From contig WYDT01000039.1 of NCBI GenBank assembly GCA_013122435.1, positions 1 through 64,000 of the forward strand: a stretch of 64,000 nt of DNA, in the 5' to 3' direction. The stretch comes from Chloroflexi bacterium AL-N1 (lineage in GTDB: Bacteria; Chloroflexota; Chloroflexia; Chloroflexales; Roseiflexaceae). Made by a program: the position numbers and the translations under genes. Shown one piece after another: positions 38,201-47,900 of the stretch (the first letter of the stretch is position 1; every line of letters starts with the position of its first letter). The notes under the pieces were generated by a model. That model saw only the letters and a list, made by a program, of their open reading frames with translations. It was not told where the DNA came from and did not search any database.

Positions 38201-41200
38201 GTTATTCGCCATTGTATCAAGTTATATTTGCCCTACAAAAAGCCCCGACTGTATATGGCGAGCAGTTAGCACCTTTTGTATTGCGTGAGAAAGGGTTTCA
38301 GATAGAACTCGAAGGATTGCAGATTGAGTCCATGGTTCTTGATCGTCGTGTATCACCTTTCGATATTGTACTCACCATGGCAGAGATACCTGATGGTCTA
38401 GGGGCATCATTCGAATATAATACCGACATTTTCGATCGGTCAACTATCGCCCGGATGGCAGACCATTTTACTATTTTAATCCACAGTATTCTTGATGATG
38501 TGTCCTGTTCCCTCGAGCATATATCATTGCTTTCCCCAACAGAACGGCACCAACTGTTAGTGGATTGGAACCAAACTACTGAAGTTATGGCTCCAGCAGT
38601 TGGTATACATACATTGGTACTGGAGCAAGCTCAACAAAATCCTGATCGAATTGCTATAGTTGCTGGAGAACACCAGATCTCATATGCTCTGCTCAGCCAG
38701 CGCGCATTGCTAACCGCACAGTATTTAGTGACGCTAAATATTAACCCTGAAGCTCGTATCGCTCTGTTTCTGGATCGCTCAGTGGATATGATCGAGGCTA
38801 CACTGGCAGTGTTGATAGGTGGTGGAACCTATGTGCCGCTGGATCCTGATTACCCTATTGAGCGTGTTGCCTTCCTATTACAAGATGCACAGGTAGCGGC
38901 TGTGCTCACCCAGGAACATCTGCGTTCTCGTATACCAGACATTGATTGTCCATTGTATTGCCTTGATGGCGAGCGATGGTTGGAGCCTAGCCAATCTCAA
39001 GCCTTGCCATCACTTCTACACCCGCAGCAGTTAGCATATGTGATGTACACCTCAGGATCAACAGGTGTACCCAAGGGGGTAAGTGTACCTCATCAGGCTA
39101 TTGTACGGTTAGTGTGGAACCCTAATTATGTCACGCTTTCGTCAGATGATGTCTTTCTTCAGTTAGCGCCGAGTGCCTTTGATGCAGCAACACTAGAACT
39201 CTGGGCACCATTAGTGCGTGGTGCGCGATTGGTGCTTGCTCCTTCGGGACAGCAAAGTTTAGCTGATATTGCCAGGTTGCTTCAACAGCATCAAGTGCAA
39301 GTGCTATGGTTGACGTCGGGGCTCTTCCAACAAATGGTTGAGGATCATTGTTTGGAGTTGGCAACAGTGGGGCAGGTATTAGCGGGAGGTGATGCTCTAT
39401 CTCTGTCGCATGTAAAGCGATTACACGCAATGGGTGGGCAAGTTATCAATGGATATGGCCCAACAGAAAATACCACTTTCACCACCTGTCATCGGGTGCC
39501 TCGCGAGGTGTCGAACCTACATAGGTCGGTTCCCATTGGAAAACCGATTACGCAAACGCAAGTGTACATTGCAGATGGTGTTGGACAATTAGCTCCGATT
39601 GGTGTCCCTGGTGAGTTGTATACCGCAGGGGATGGTCTTGCCCGTGGTTATTTGGATCGCCCTGCGCTGACAGCCGAGTCTTTTGTACCTGATCCATTCA
39701 GTGAAAACCCAGGGACACGGCTGTATCGTACCGGAGATTGCGTACGTTATCGGTCAGATGGTACCATCGAATTTCTCGGACGTGTCGATCAGCAAATCAA
39801 ACTGCGTGGGTTCCGCATTGAACTTGGTGAGATTGAAACTGTTATGCAATCATACCCACTGGTTCAATCTGCCTTGGTCATGTTACGTCAGGACACTCCT
39901 GGTGACCAACGTCTGACCGCGTATGTTGTGCCAAAATCTCGTAATGGTTTATTACCCGTTGATACCAATAGAAATATTGTTGATGAACATATTGATCAGT
40001 GGCAAACGTTGTATGAGGAAACGTATGATGAGGTTGCACCAGTAGCCAGTGTAGATCCAACCTTCAATATCATTGGTTGGAATAGCAGTTACACAAGTGA
40101 TCCGATACCAGAAAAGGAAATGCGTTCTTGGGTTGACACGACTGTTGATCGAATTATAGCATCAAAGCCTCAACGTGTACTGGAAATTGGTTGTGGTACC
40201 GGACTTTTATTATTCCCATTGGCTAAACAGACTTCCCGCTATGTTGGTACTGACTTCTCTGCTGTAGCACTTGATTATGTGCGACGACACCTAGACTCGA
40301 CCTGGGATCATGTAACTCTTTTACAACAACGAGCAGATGCCTTGGATATATCGGATGAAGAACTGTTCGATATGGTGGTTCTGAACTCGATTGTGCAGTA
40401 CTTCCCCAGTGGTGAATATTTGGTACATGTGCTGAAACGAGTTCTACCAATGGTTGCTTCAGGCGGTAGAATCTTTGTTGGCGATGTACGCAATCTAGCC
40501 TTGCTCGAAGCGTTTGCTACTTCTGTAGCGCTATTTCAAGCAAGTGATCATACTAGCCGTACTAAGTTGTGGCAACAGGTGCAACAATTGCTAACGCAGG
40601 AACGCGAATTATTACTGGACCCACATTTTTTTGTAGGTTTAACTGATCGTTTTCCTGAAATTAGTCAGGTCCAATTAGAAGTGAAGCGAGGATGGGCCCA
40701 CAACGAGTTAAGTCAGTTTCGTTATGATGTAATCTTAACGATAGGTAAGCCAGACGTAGTAGTACTACCTCTAGTATCTGAGTCCTGGGGAACTGGTGGT
40801 TGGAGCTTGGCACGGTTGGAGGAAACCTTTACCGATGTGCATCCCGATAGGCTCTATCTTACCCAAATCCCCAATGCCCGAGTACAGATGGCGGTGCAGG
40901 CTGGTATTTATCTAGCAGATTCAGCTGGCCCGACCACTGTGGGTGGTCTACGAGAAACGTTGAATACGATTACAGGTGTGGAGCCTGAGTCCTTATGGGA
41001 GCTTGGGGCAGCATGTGGCTATCAGGTTTTGGTAACGTGGTCACCGGAAGCCCCAGACTGGTGTGAGGCACTCTTTCAGCGCACAGAGACAGCTACCGTG
41101 ATCTCCGCAGTACAAATGGGCTGGACTCCAAACTCGGAGTTGGAATCATATGCCAACCAACCAATTTGGGAAGGAACCCAACGAACTCTTGCCCTGTCGT

Positions 41201-44200
41201 TGCAGGAGTATGCGAGTACACATCTGCCTGAGTATATGGTGCCAGCAACAATACTAGTGTTGGCACGGTTGCCCCTAACGCCCAATGGGAAAATTGATCG
41301 TGCAGCGTTGCCGGCTCCTGATCAAACTATCTTACGAACAGGTGAGGTTGTGGCGCCTCGCAATGATATGGAGGCAACACTCATCACGATCTGGCAAACA
41401 GTATTGGGAATCGCACCAATTAGCGTAACAGACAATTTTTTCGCTATTGGAGGGCATTCCTTGTTGGCGACACAAGTTATCAGCCGTATTCGTACAACAT
41501 GTCAAGTTGAGTTACCCATACGAGCGCTCTTTGAGTCTCCAACCATAGCAGAATTAGCCCAGGTAATTATTACTGCCCAGTGTAGCACTCAGGCGGACAT
41601 ACTACCGATCTTGACCCCGCAGAAACGTGAACAAACGATCCCTCTCTCCTTTGCCCAGCAACGGCTCTGGTTTATTGAGCAATTACATCCAGGGACGGGA
41701 GCATATCATGTATTTACTCGATTGCGGATACAGGGTCAATTAATGGTTCATGCTTTTATAATGAGTCTGCAAAAGATTGTTGCACGGCATGAGAGCTTAC
41801 GCACCACTTTTACCATCGTAGAGGGTTCTCCTACACAGGTAATCCATACTGAAGGAAGTATGATGTTACCTGTGGTCGACTTGTCAGGTATTTCTCGAGA
41901 GCAGCAGGAAGCAATAATAACCACGCTAGACCAGCAGGAAGCCCTACGTCCTTTTGACTTAGTTACTGGACCACTTATTCGGGGGATGCTGATATGTCTG
42001 GAGCATGAAGAATATGTACTATTTCTCAATCAGCATCATATTATTACAGATGGTTGGTCATTGAACATCCTCGTAGAGGAGTTGTCGATCTTATACAAAC
42101 AGTATACGGCAGGTACTACGCCTATCCTCCCAGATTTATCGCTCCAGTATGCAGATTATGCAATCTGGCAACAGCAGTGGCTCAATGGGGGTGTGCTGGC
42201 TGATCACCTGTCATACTGGAAGGAACAGCTTGCTGATCTCACTATCTTAGATCTTCCAACAGATTATCCTCGCCCACCGATGCCCACTCATCGTGGCCGA
42301 GGTGTCTTTTTCACGATAGCAGAATCTTTTATAGAGCAACTTCACGCACTGAGCCAGCAGATGGGAACATCGTTGTTTATGACCTTATTGACAGGGTGGC
42401 AAGTGGTTCTCGCACGGTATAGTGGGCAGACAGATATCGTAGTGGGTTCACCGATTGCGGGGCGGACCCAGACCGAACTGGAGACTTTGATTGGCTTTTT
42501 CGTGAATACGCTAGTATTGCGAACTCGGTTGGAAGGAAATCCCACGTTTCGGGAGGCCTTGGCCCGAGTACAAACTGTGACACTGGATGCCTATGCACAC
42601 CAGCAATTGCCGTTTGAGTATCTGGTAGCGCAGCTACAACCTGAGCGGGATTTGAGTCGCCAGCCGTTATTCCAAGTATCGTTTGCGTTGCAAAATATAC
42701 CCCTAGAGGTGTTGCAATTGTCAAATGTAACCATGGAACTTGAACCAAGCCAAGTCATGGTGGCACAGTTCGATCTGGCCTTACATCTCCAAGAATCAGC
42801 GACTGGGTTATTTGGTTGGCTAGCATACACAACAGATCTTTTTGATCCATCTACCATTGAACGAATGATCGGTCATTTTGCAATGCTGTTACAAAACAGT
42901 GTTGATTATCCAGCGCAAGGGATACAAAACCTTGCACTACTTACTCCTGCTGAACAGGAACAGATTTTCAACTGGAATATGACAGCACGTTCGTATCGTC
43001 AAGAGTGTTCGTTAGGAGCGCTTATTGCAGAACAAGCTCTCAAAACACCTGATCGTGTTGCCCTGCGATTTGAAGGCGATGTGCTGTCATTTCATATGTT
43101 GCATCAACGGGCATGTCAGGTTGCGCTGTATTTACGAGCACAAGGTGTACAAGCAGAAACCCCGATAGGATTGTATGTCGAGCGTTCACTCAATTTGCTT
43201 GTTGGCGTAGTAGGTGTGCTTTATGCAGGTGGTGCGTATGTTCCGCTGGATCCTAGTTACCCCAAAGAGCGCTTATCTTTTCTCATTGAGGACTCAGCGG
43301 TTTCTTTCATACTAACCGAAACACCCTTATATACACAACTCCAGCAGTCAGTGGCTGTCGCTGACAGTCAGATTATTTGTCTAGATGCCGCATGGTCTAA
43401 GCCTATGCAGCATGAATCGTTATCCGTACCGGTGGTGTTACGAAACGATCATTTGGCCTATATTATCTACACGTCCGGTTCAACTGGTCGTCCCAAGGGA
43501 GCCATGAACACACATCAGGCTATTGTTAATCGTTTGATGTGGATGCAAGATACCTATAAATTAATGCCAGATGACCGCGTTGTGCAGAAAACACCTTACA
43601 GTTTTGATGTATCTGTATGGGAGTTATTCTGGCCCCTCATTATCGGTGCATCACTGGTTATTGCTGCACCAGGAGGCCATCAAGACCCCCTTTATCTAGG
43701 AAATGTGATTCAACGGGAACAAATTACGATCTTGCATTTCGTTCCATCTATGCTGCACGCTTTCTTGGAAACGGCAGGGCCAAACCGATTAGATCGCGTA
43801 CGACATGTTATTTGTAGTGGTGAAGCATTACCACTGTCATTACAGAATGACTTTTTCACATATACCAGAGCCAGGCTCCACAATCTCTATGGCCCAACCG
43901 AAGCAGCTGTTGATGTTACTGCATGGCAGTGTTTATCTACCCCAGATCGTCTAACTGTACCAATAGGTCATCCAATTACCAATACACATATCTATATTCT
44001 TGGACCTTCCAGAGATCAATTGCCCATTGGTGTACCGGGAGAACTCTATATTGGTGGGATTCAACTTGCGCGAGGATACTACCAGCGTCCTGGTTTAACT
44101 GCGGAGCGCTTTGTTCCTGATCCGTTTAGCGAAGTAAGTGGTAGTCGTATGTATCGTACGGGGGATCTGGTACGTTATCAATTGGATGGAGCGATTGAGT

Positions 44201-44916
44201 ATTTAAGGAGGTTAGATCATCAGGTTAAGTTACGTGGATTTCGTATTGAGTTGGGTGAAATAGAGACGATTCTCCGAGAACACCCGGCTATTCAGGACGC
44301 CGTTGTCACGTTTCAGACAAAGGGTACAAATGATCCGTTCATCAGCAGTTATGTGGTTTTGTCTGATGACTATTCTATAGAAGAACAAAAATTGCGTGAT
44401 TATCTGCGAAAACGATTGCCTGGTTATATGGTTCCATCGTTTTGTATGGTACTGGATCAATTGCCAGTGACACCAAATGGAAAGCTAGATCGTGCTGCAC
44501 TTCCCAGTCCATTTAGCGATAGATCAATTGCATATGGCAGTTATGAGGCACCACAAACAAAGGTTGAACAAACCATTGTATCAGTTTGGCAAGAGATTTT
44601 AGGGCTACAACACATTAGTATTCACGACAATTTCTTTGATCTGGGTGGTCATTCACTGGCACTGACTCGTGTGCATCAATACTTACGTGATCAGCATATG
44701 GTCGGTATTTCACTGGTCGATCTTTTTCGATATCCCACAGTTTCTGCACTTGCAACATATTTGAGTGTAGCTTCTGGTTTATCGCAAACGACTGAAAAAA
44801 GTCGTATGCGGGCGAATATTCGTGTGGAGCGTACCCAACAACAACATCAACGCAAGATGAAACAGCGCAGAGAGGGTAGTAGGTGGTTCGTTAGCAATGA
44901 AACTTTGGATACATGA
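32239..44916 (+). CDS. Hybrid PKS-NRPS: ACP-KS-AT-KR-ACP-C-A(nMT)-PCP-C-A-PCP
   Basis: 4225 residues from ATG 32239, GGGAG at about 32226-32230. The in-frame GTG at 32224 overlaps the FAAL gene. Approximate domains: ACP 28-100 (YGISSG, the Asp before the modified Ser replaced by Ser); KS 118-541 (Cys286 in TACSSS); AT 653-948 (GHSMGE, FASHS, closer to methylmalonyl than malonyl type); KR 1261-1461 (TGGLGAIG, AAGLLDQ, YAAAN), no DH; ACP 1555-1622 (GLDSL); C 1651-2095 (HHIITDFW); A 2122-3025 with N-methyltransferase at about 2588-2835 (LEIGCGTG, NSIVQYFP); PCP 3041-3111; C 3133-3575 (HHIITDGW); A 3585-4092; PCP 4104-4175; basic tail. The A codes read DALWLGGTF, close to valine-type DAFWIGGTF, and DVWHISLVD, close to serine DVWHLSLID. 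It would extend the fatty acyl chain by one beta-hydroxy ketide and add N-methyl-Val-like and Ser residues. Confidence 0.95.
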   Translation: MSTEEKSDQSHYSHGMGSNRYTSAIHPDMTAIRQWLIALLAERLGLQSAEIDVQLPFASYGISSGEALSLSADLEDWLNRSFEPTLLWDYPTIDDLSHYLAGSTEPSPIPLTSSGKTHQEPVAIVGIGCRFPGASSPQDFWQLLCNETDAITEVPADRWSASEVSKHNGLAGLQWGGFLSEIHGFDADFFDIAPREAVRVDPQQRLVLEVAWEALDDGGHLPRLLKKTKTGVFIGVSTSDYGTLQWQDYPHIDPYVGTGSALSIVANRLSYFLDLNGPSVVVDTACSSSLVAIHLACQSLQSGESTLAIAGGVNVILSPAINTNFSQAGLMAQDGRCKTFDARADGYVRSEGCGMVVLKPLSKARADSDRIYAVIRGSAVNHDGRTNGLMSPNSHSQEALLREAYAHAQVDPNDVQYVEAHGTGTFLGDLIEFQSLAQVFGVDRPADAPCTVGSVKTNIGHLEAGAGVAGLIKVALSMKHQTIPASLHFKTPNPELPLDKTSLRVQNTTTPWPATPGARLAGVSSFGFGGTNCHIVLEGVDLPEPQYTGLESGVDIISTVASPYVLPLSANSPDALTALAQTYRTFLADSAASERSLYDICYTASVRRSHLDHRLTLIANDYAELDTALDTYIQGNTHPRFLTGSISSQQVHKIVFVFPGHGGQWLGMAQQLLRTEPAFHAAVAECDRFVQEIVGWSVIQEFIAPPESSQLARVDVVQVVLFTLQVGLVALWRLWGVNPSAVIGHSMGEVAAAHVAGMLSLEDALYIICQRGVMLRRVSGQGGMLATELSFEQAHEFLIQQACTDRVSVAVNNGANTAVLSGDIEAINQLARVFETEQRFCRRVKIGFASHSPQMDQFHNELIDLFANIQHQPATLPFYSTVTGALLDQQPLTTAYWWKNLRDPVLFAPSVQQALKDKHTIFIELSPHPILIGALTQCATDQQEDTLVFPSLRRDEADLEVLSHTLGALYTAGYPIDWQRRYTQSGKPVDLPRYPWQRKCHWVEPITKHAAYAYQPLIDTASNESLVDMYALTWQLQDRRQPPEQLISPHPWLIFADTGKLGQRLAELFTLRGEQSILIGYQSDQHYCQHMVNLGQLQDGQALLCDLFADSQLACQGIIYLWGLEASPSAQLDDEALEEAQRRGCISVLHLIQSLATIQWSVSPRLWLITQGTQTIESIPTDVSVFQAPLWGFGQTIALEYPDLWGGLVDISPDSDDAELTALLDDFCLPDGEDQIVLRKRDRYVARLTYSDVPATPVAPYQWKSDGTYLITGGLGAIGLQMARWMVSHGARRIVLLGRRQLLSRRMWAQVTPEDSSFEQIEAIRAMEASGATVIVVQADLTNRVQMTEILDRLEQMLPPICGIIHAAGLLDQTLLRDMDAETLVRMLRPKVLGTWILHDLTQHLPIDCFILFSSISSVWGGVNLGHYAAANRFLDTFVHYRRRQGLAATSINWGVWAEGGMAASAENAQALQRLGTISFSPQQALRTLDYLLTSDIPQQTVALVDWPHFKGIYESLTSRRIFAQIHIGSADTSSTNTIANAIPVLADISAEERYDHIQSYLQQLIAKVLRIPVAQLNLTHSLSSVGLDSLMAIEVKHHIETDLGLNIPLVQLLQGIDVKLLSEHISDMLDQTKSSEASTDIAPSVSDINSYTLSFGQKAMWFLYKLAPNSTAYNVAGALRIYSPLNLDTFGQTVQRLVDRHPSLRTSFAAPGGTPIQHVHEDVPVYLHIEDVSTWSEQVINDWLVGHAEEPFDLEIAPLIRFYVLHKSATDHVLLIVMHHIITDFWTIGILLNEIGQLYASIQNQNTMVLSESEYTYIDYVRWQEQLLDGDEGTRLWDYWRQQLRGKLPTLQLSTDRPRPSVQSYEGQSLPLYLDVHLKQDLKALCEKYGTTLFTTLLSIFQVLLYRYTNQSDIIVGAPTNGRGRAEWSQLVGYFVNPVPLRVQFGHEISFKSFLEQTQQTVLGALDHQDFPMALLVERICPERNASYSPLYQVIFALQKAPTVYGEQLAPFVLREKGFQIELEGLQIESMVLDRRVSPFDIVLTMAEIPDGLGASFEYNTDIFDRSTIARMADHFTILIHSILDDVSCSLEHISLLSPTERHQLLVDWNQTTEVMAPAVGIHTLVLEQAQQNPDRIAIVAGEHQISYALLSQRALLTAQYLVTLNINPEARIALFLDRSVDMIEATLAVLIGGGTYVPLDPDYPIERVAFLLQDAQVAAVLTQEHLRSRIPDIDCPLYCLDGERWLEPSQSQALPSLLHPQQLAYVMYTSGSTGVPKGVSVPHQAIVRLVWNPNYVTLSSDDVFLQLAPSAFDAATLELWAPLVRGARLVLAPSGQQSLADIARLLQQHQVQVLWLTSGLFQQMVEDHCLELATVGQVLAGGDALSLSHVKRLHAMGGQVINGYGPTENTTFTTCHRVPREVSNLHRSVPIGKPITQTQVYIADGVGQLAPIGVPGELYTAGDGLARGYLDRPALTAESFVPDPFSENPGTRLYRTGDCVRYRSDGTIEFLGRVDQQIKLRGFRIELGEIETVMQSYPLVQSALVMLRQDTPGDQRLTAYVVPKSRNGLLPVDTNRNIVDEHIDQWQTLYEETYDEVAPVASVDPTFNIIGWNSSYTSDPIPEKEMRSWVDTTVDRIIASKPQRVLEIGCGTGLLLFPLAKQTSRYVGTDFSAVALDYVRRHLDSTWDHVTLLQQRADALDISDEELFDMVVLNSIVQYFPSGEYLVHVLKRVLPMVASGGRIFVGDVRNLALLEAFATSVALFQASDHTSRTKLWQQVQQLLTQERELLLDPHFFVGLTDRFPEISQVQLEVKRGWAHNELSQFRYDVILTIGKPDVVVLPLVSESWGTGGWSLARLEETFTDVHPDRLYLTQIPNARVQMAVQAGIYLADSAGPTTVGGLRETLNTITGVEPESLWELGAACGYQVLVTWSPEAPDWCEALFQRTETATVISAVQMGWTPNSELESYANQPIWEGTQRTLALSLQEYASTHLPEYMVPATILVLARLPLTPNGKIDRAALPAPDQTILRTGEVVAPRNDMEATLITIWQTVLGIAPISVTDNFFAIGGHSLLATQVISRIRTTCQVELPIRALFESPTIAELAQVIITAQCSTQADILPILTPQKREQTIPLSFAQQRLWFIEQLHPGTGAYHVFTRLRIQGQLMVHAFIMSLQKIVARHESLRTTFTIVEGSPTQVIHTEGSMMLPVVDLSGISREQQEAIITTLDQQEALRPFDLVTGPLIRGMLICLEHEEYVLFLNQHHIITDGWSLNILVEELSILYKQYTAGTTPILPDLSLQYADYAIWQQQWLNGGVLADHLSYWKEQLADLTILDLPTDYPRPPMPTHRGRGVFFTIAESFIEQLHALSQQMGTSLFMTLLTGWQVVLARYSGQTDIVVGSPIAGRTQTELETLIGFFVNTLVLRTRLEGNPTFREALARVQTVTLDAYAHQQLPFEYLVAQLQPERDLSRQPLFQVSFALQNIPLEVLQLSNVTMELEPSQVMVAQFDLALHLQESATGLFGWLAYTTDLFDPSTIERMIGHFAMLLQNSVDYPAQGIQNLALLTPAEQEQIFNWNMTARSYRQECSLGALIAEQALKTPDRVALRFEGDVLSFHMLHQRACQVALYLRAQGVQAETPIGLYVERSLNLLVGVVGVLYAGGAYVPLDPSYPKERLSFLIEDSAVSFILTETPLYTQLQQSVAVADSQIICLDAAWSKPMQHESLSVPVVLRNDHLAYIIYTSGSTGRPKGAMNTHQAIVNRLMWMQDTYKLMPDDRVVQKTPYSFDVSVWELFWPLIIGASLVIAAPGGHQDPLYLGNVIQREQITILHFVPSMLHAFLETAGPNRLDRVRHVICSGEALPLSLQNDFFTYTRARLHNLYGPTEAAVDVTAWQCLSTPDRLTVPIGHPITNTHIYILGPSRDQLPIGVPGELYIGGIQLARGYYQRPGLTAERFVPDPFSEVSGSRMYRTGDLVRYQLDGAIEYLRRLDHQVKLRGFRIELGEIETILREHPAIQDAVVTFQTKGTNDPFISSYVVLSDDYSIEEQKLRDYLRKRLPGYMVPSFCMVLDQLPVTPNGKLDRAALPSPFSDRSIAYGSYEAPQTKVEQTIVSVWQEILGLQHISIHDNFFDLGGHSLALTRVHQYLRDQHMVGISLVDLFRYPTVSALATYLSVASGLSQTTEKSRMRANIRVERTQQQHQRKMKQRREGSRWFVSNETLDT

Positions 44917-44936
44917 AATAGTTAAGAGGCATATTG

Positions 44937-47900
44937 ATGCAAGACACTAGTACTACGTACGCCAATGATATCGCAGTGATTGGTATGGCCGGGCGATTTC
45001 CAGGAGCATTAGATATTGATACGTTCTGGGAAAATATTAAAAATGGTGTTGAATCTATAACCTTCCTCACTGATGATGAATTACGCAAGGCTGGTGTTCC
45101 TCAGGAATTACTAGCTATTCCTGAATATGTCAAGGCCAGAGGTGTGTTGTCAGAGGCTGACCTTTTTGATGCCTCTTTTTTTGGATACAGTGCCCGCGAA
45201 GCCGAAATTGTCGATCCACAGCATCGTATCTTTCTGGAAACCGCATGGCATGCTTTGGAGCATGCCGGCTATGACTCGCAGCGTTACGATGGACATATTA
45301 GTGTTTATGCTGGGGTAGGTCAAGGAACCTATCTTTTAAACAATATTATGTCTAATCCTTCTGTGATACAGACACTGGGCATGATGCAAGTCTCCCACGG
45401 AAATGACAAGGATTTTCTTGCCACACAAGTTTCCTACAAGCTCAACTTGCGTGGTCCCAGTATGGCAGTGCAAACGGCCTGTTCGACCTCACTTGTTGCA
45501 GTGCATCTTGCCTGTCAAAGCCTTTTATGTGGCGAAAGTGATATGGCAATGGCCGGAGGTATCACGATTATGTTTCCACAGGAAACAGGCTACCCCTATC
45601 AAGAAGGTGGCGTACTTTCTCCCGACGGACACTGTCGTGCTTTTGATGCACAGGCACGTGGTACGGTGGCGGGAAGTGGTATCGGTATTGTTGTGCTCAA
45701 ACGATTAAGCGATGCGTTAGATGATGGTGATTATGTTCATGCCGTGATCAAGGGCTCTGCTATAAATAACGACGGTTCTGCAAAAGTAGGGTTCACCGCA
45801 CCTGCAGTGCAAGGTCAGGCTGAGGTCATTGCTGAAGCGCAAGCAATTGCTGGTGTGTCCCCAGAAACGATTACCTACATCGAAACACACGGAACAGGGA
45901 CACCGCTGGGCGATCCAATAGAAGTCACAGCTTTACGTGAGGTCTTTCGTGATGGTACTGATCAAAAAGGTTTCTGTGGTATTGGCTCAGTAAAAACGAA
46001 TATTGGCCATACTGATGCAGCGGCTGGCGTAGCGGGCTTAATTAAAACAGTCATGGCGCTGAAACACAAACAACTCCCGCCAAGTTTACACTTTGAAACG
46101 CCTAATCCTGAAATAGATTTTGATAATAGCCCCTTCTATGTCAATACAACATTGCAGGAATGGAATACCAATGGTTCCCCACGACGCGCCGCAGTAAGCT
46201 CTTTTGGTATTGGTGGAACCAATGCTCATATGGTGCTTGAAGAAGCCCCCGCTGTGCCGGAGTCTGGTGATGTGGGACCATGGCAGATACTCGTACTTTC
46301 TGCAAAGACAGAGGTCTCATTAGATGGAACAACCGACCGACTCGTTGCATATCTCAAGGCTAATCCACAGTGTAACATAGCCAATGTTGCCTATACCCTT
46401 CAGGTTGGTCGAAGGGTGTTTAAGCACTGTCGTTTTGTGGTTTGTCAGGGCGTATCAGATGCCATAGAAGCTCTTGAGAATAGAGATCCGCAGAGAGTTG
46501 TAACGTATACACAAGAACCGCAACGTTATTCAACGGTCTTTATGTTTTCCGGTCAGGGTTCACAATACGCAAATATGGGACGCGAGCTATATGACCATGA
46601 GCCAGTGTTTCGTGACTGGGTTGATCGTTGTGCTGAACTGCTACAGCCACACCTCAATCTCGATCTTCGTACGCTCCTTTTTCCTGACGACACTGCAGAT
46701 GCCGTAGCAACAGATGGTGTCGGTGCCCGAACCAAGGCTAATAATGGGACGCTTGACCAAACACAATATGCTCAACCAGCGCTCTTTGTGATTGAGTATG
46801 CGCTGGCCCAACTGTGGATGGCGTGGGGTATACAACCAGAGGCAATGATTGGGCATAGTATTGGTGAGTATGTGGCGGCCTGCCTTGCAGAAGTCTTTTC
46901 TTTAGAAGATGCACTTGCACTAGTTGCCATTCGTGGAAAACTAATGCAAGCGTTGCCTGCTGGCGAAATGTTGTCCGTACCCTTGTCGGAGCAAGAACTA
47001 CGACCAATGCTCAATGCCAATGTCTCACTGGCGGCTGTCAATGCACCAAACTTATGTGTCGTCTCAGGTCCGTTTGATGCCATCAGCGCGCTCGAGACAG
47101 AGCTTACCCAGCGGGGTATTTCTGGTCAACGGTTGCATACCTCTCATGCATTTCATTCGGCAATGATGGACCCCATTGTTGATACATTTACCGAGCAATT
47201 TGAGTACATCAGGCTTAACCCTCCACAAAAACCATTTATTTCCAACGTAACTGGGATATGGATCACAGAAGGCGAGGCGACTGATCCTGAATATTGGAGT
47301 ACCCACCTGCGCCAGACAGTGCAGTTTGCGATGGGTATGCAGGAATTACTCCAGGATTCTTCTCGTATGTTTATCGAAATTGGTCCTGGTATGACCCTCA
47401 GTATCTTTGCACGACGGAATGAGGAGGGAGAAAGCCCACGGTTAGTTCTCAATTCATTGCGGCGCCCTAAAGAGCAAACAAGCGATATGATGTTTCTCCT
47501 GACACGTGCTGCTCAGATCTATTTTGCAGGCATGGCGTTAGATTGGCTAGCTTTGCATCACAATGAGCGCCGTCACCGCGTCCCACTACCAGGGTATGCG
47601 TTTGATCGTCAGCGTTATTGGCTTGAACCTCAGGCGACTTTCAGTAGTGATAATCTACAACAAATGTTGCTACAACCAAAGGCAGATATGGCCGAGTGGT
47701 TTTACTTGCCCTCGTGGAAGTTGTCGTTGCCTCCCCGTGAACCGCAAACCTCTGATGAGGAGGTGCAATCACTTTGCTGGGTCGTCTTTAGCGACGATTA
47801 TGGGATGGGAGAAGCGCTGACCCAACGACTCCGTGCGAAGAATGAAACGGTTATTACTGTTCGTGCTGGAACCGCTTTTGCCCATAATTTGGAAACCCAG

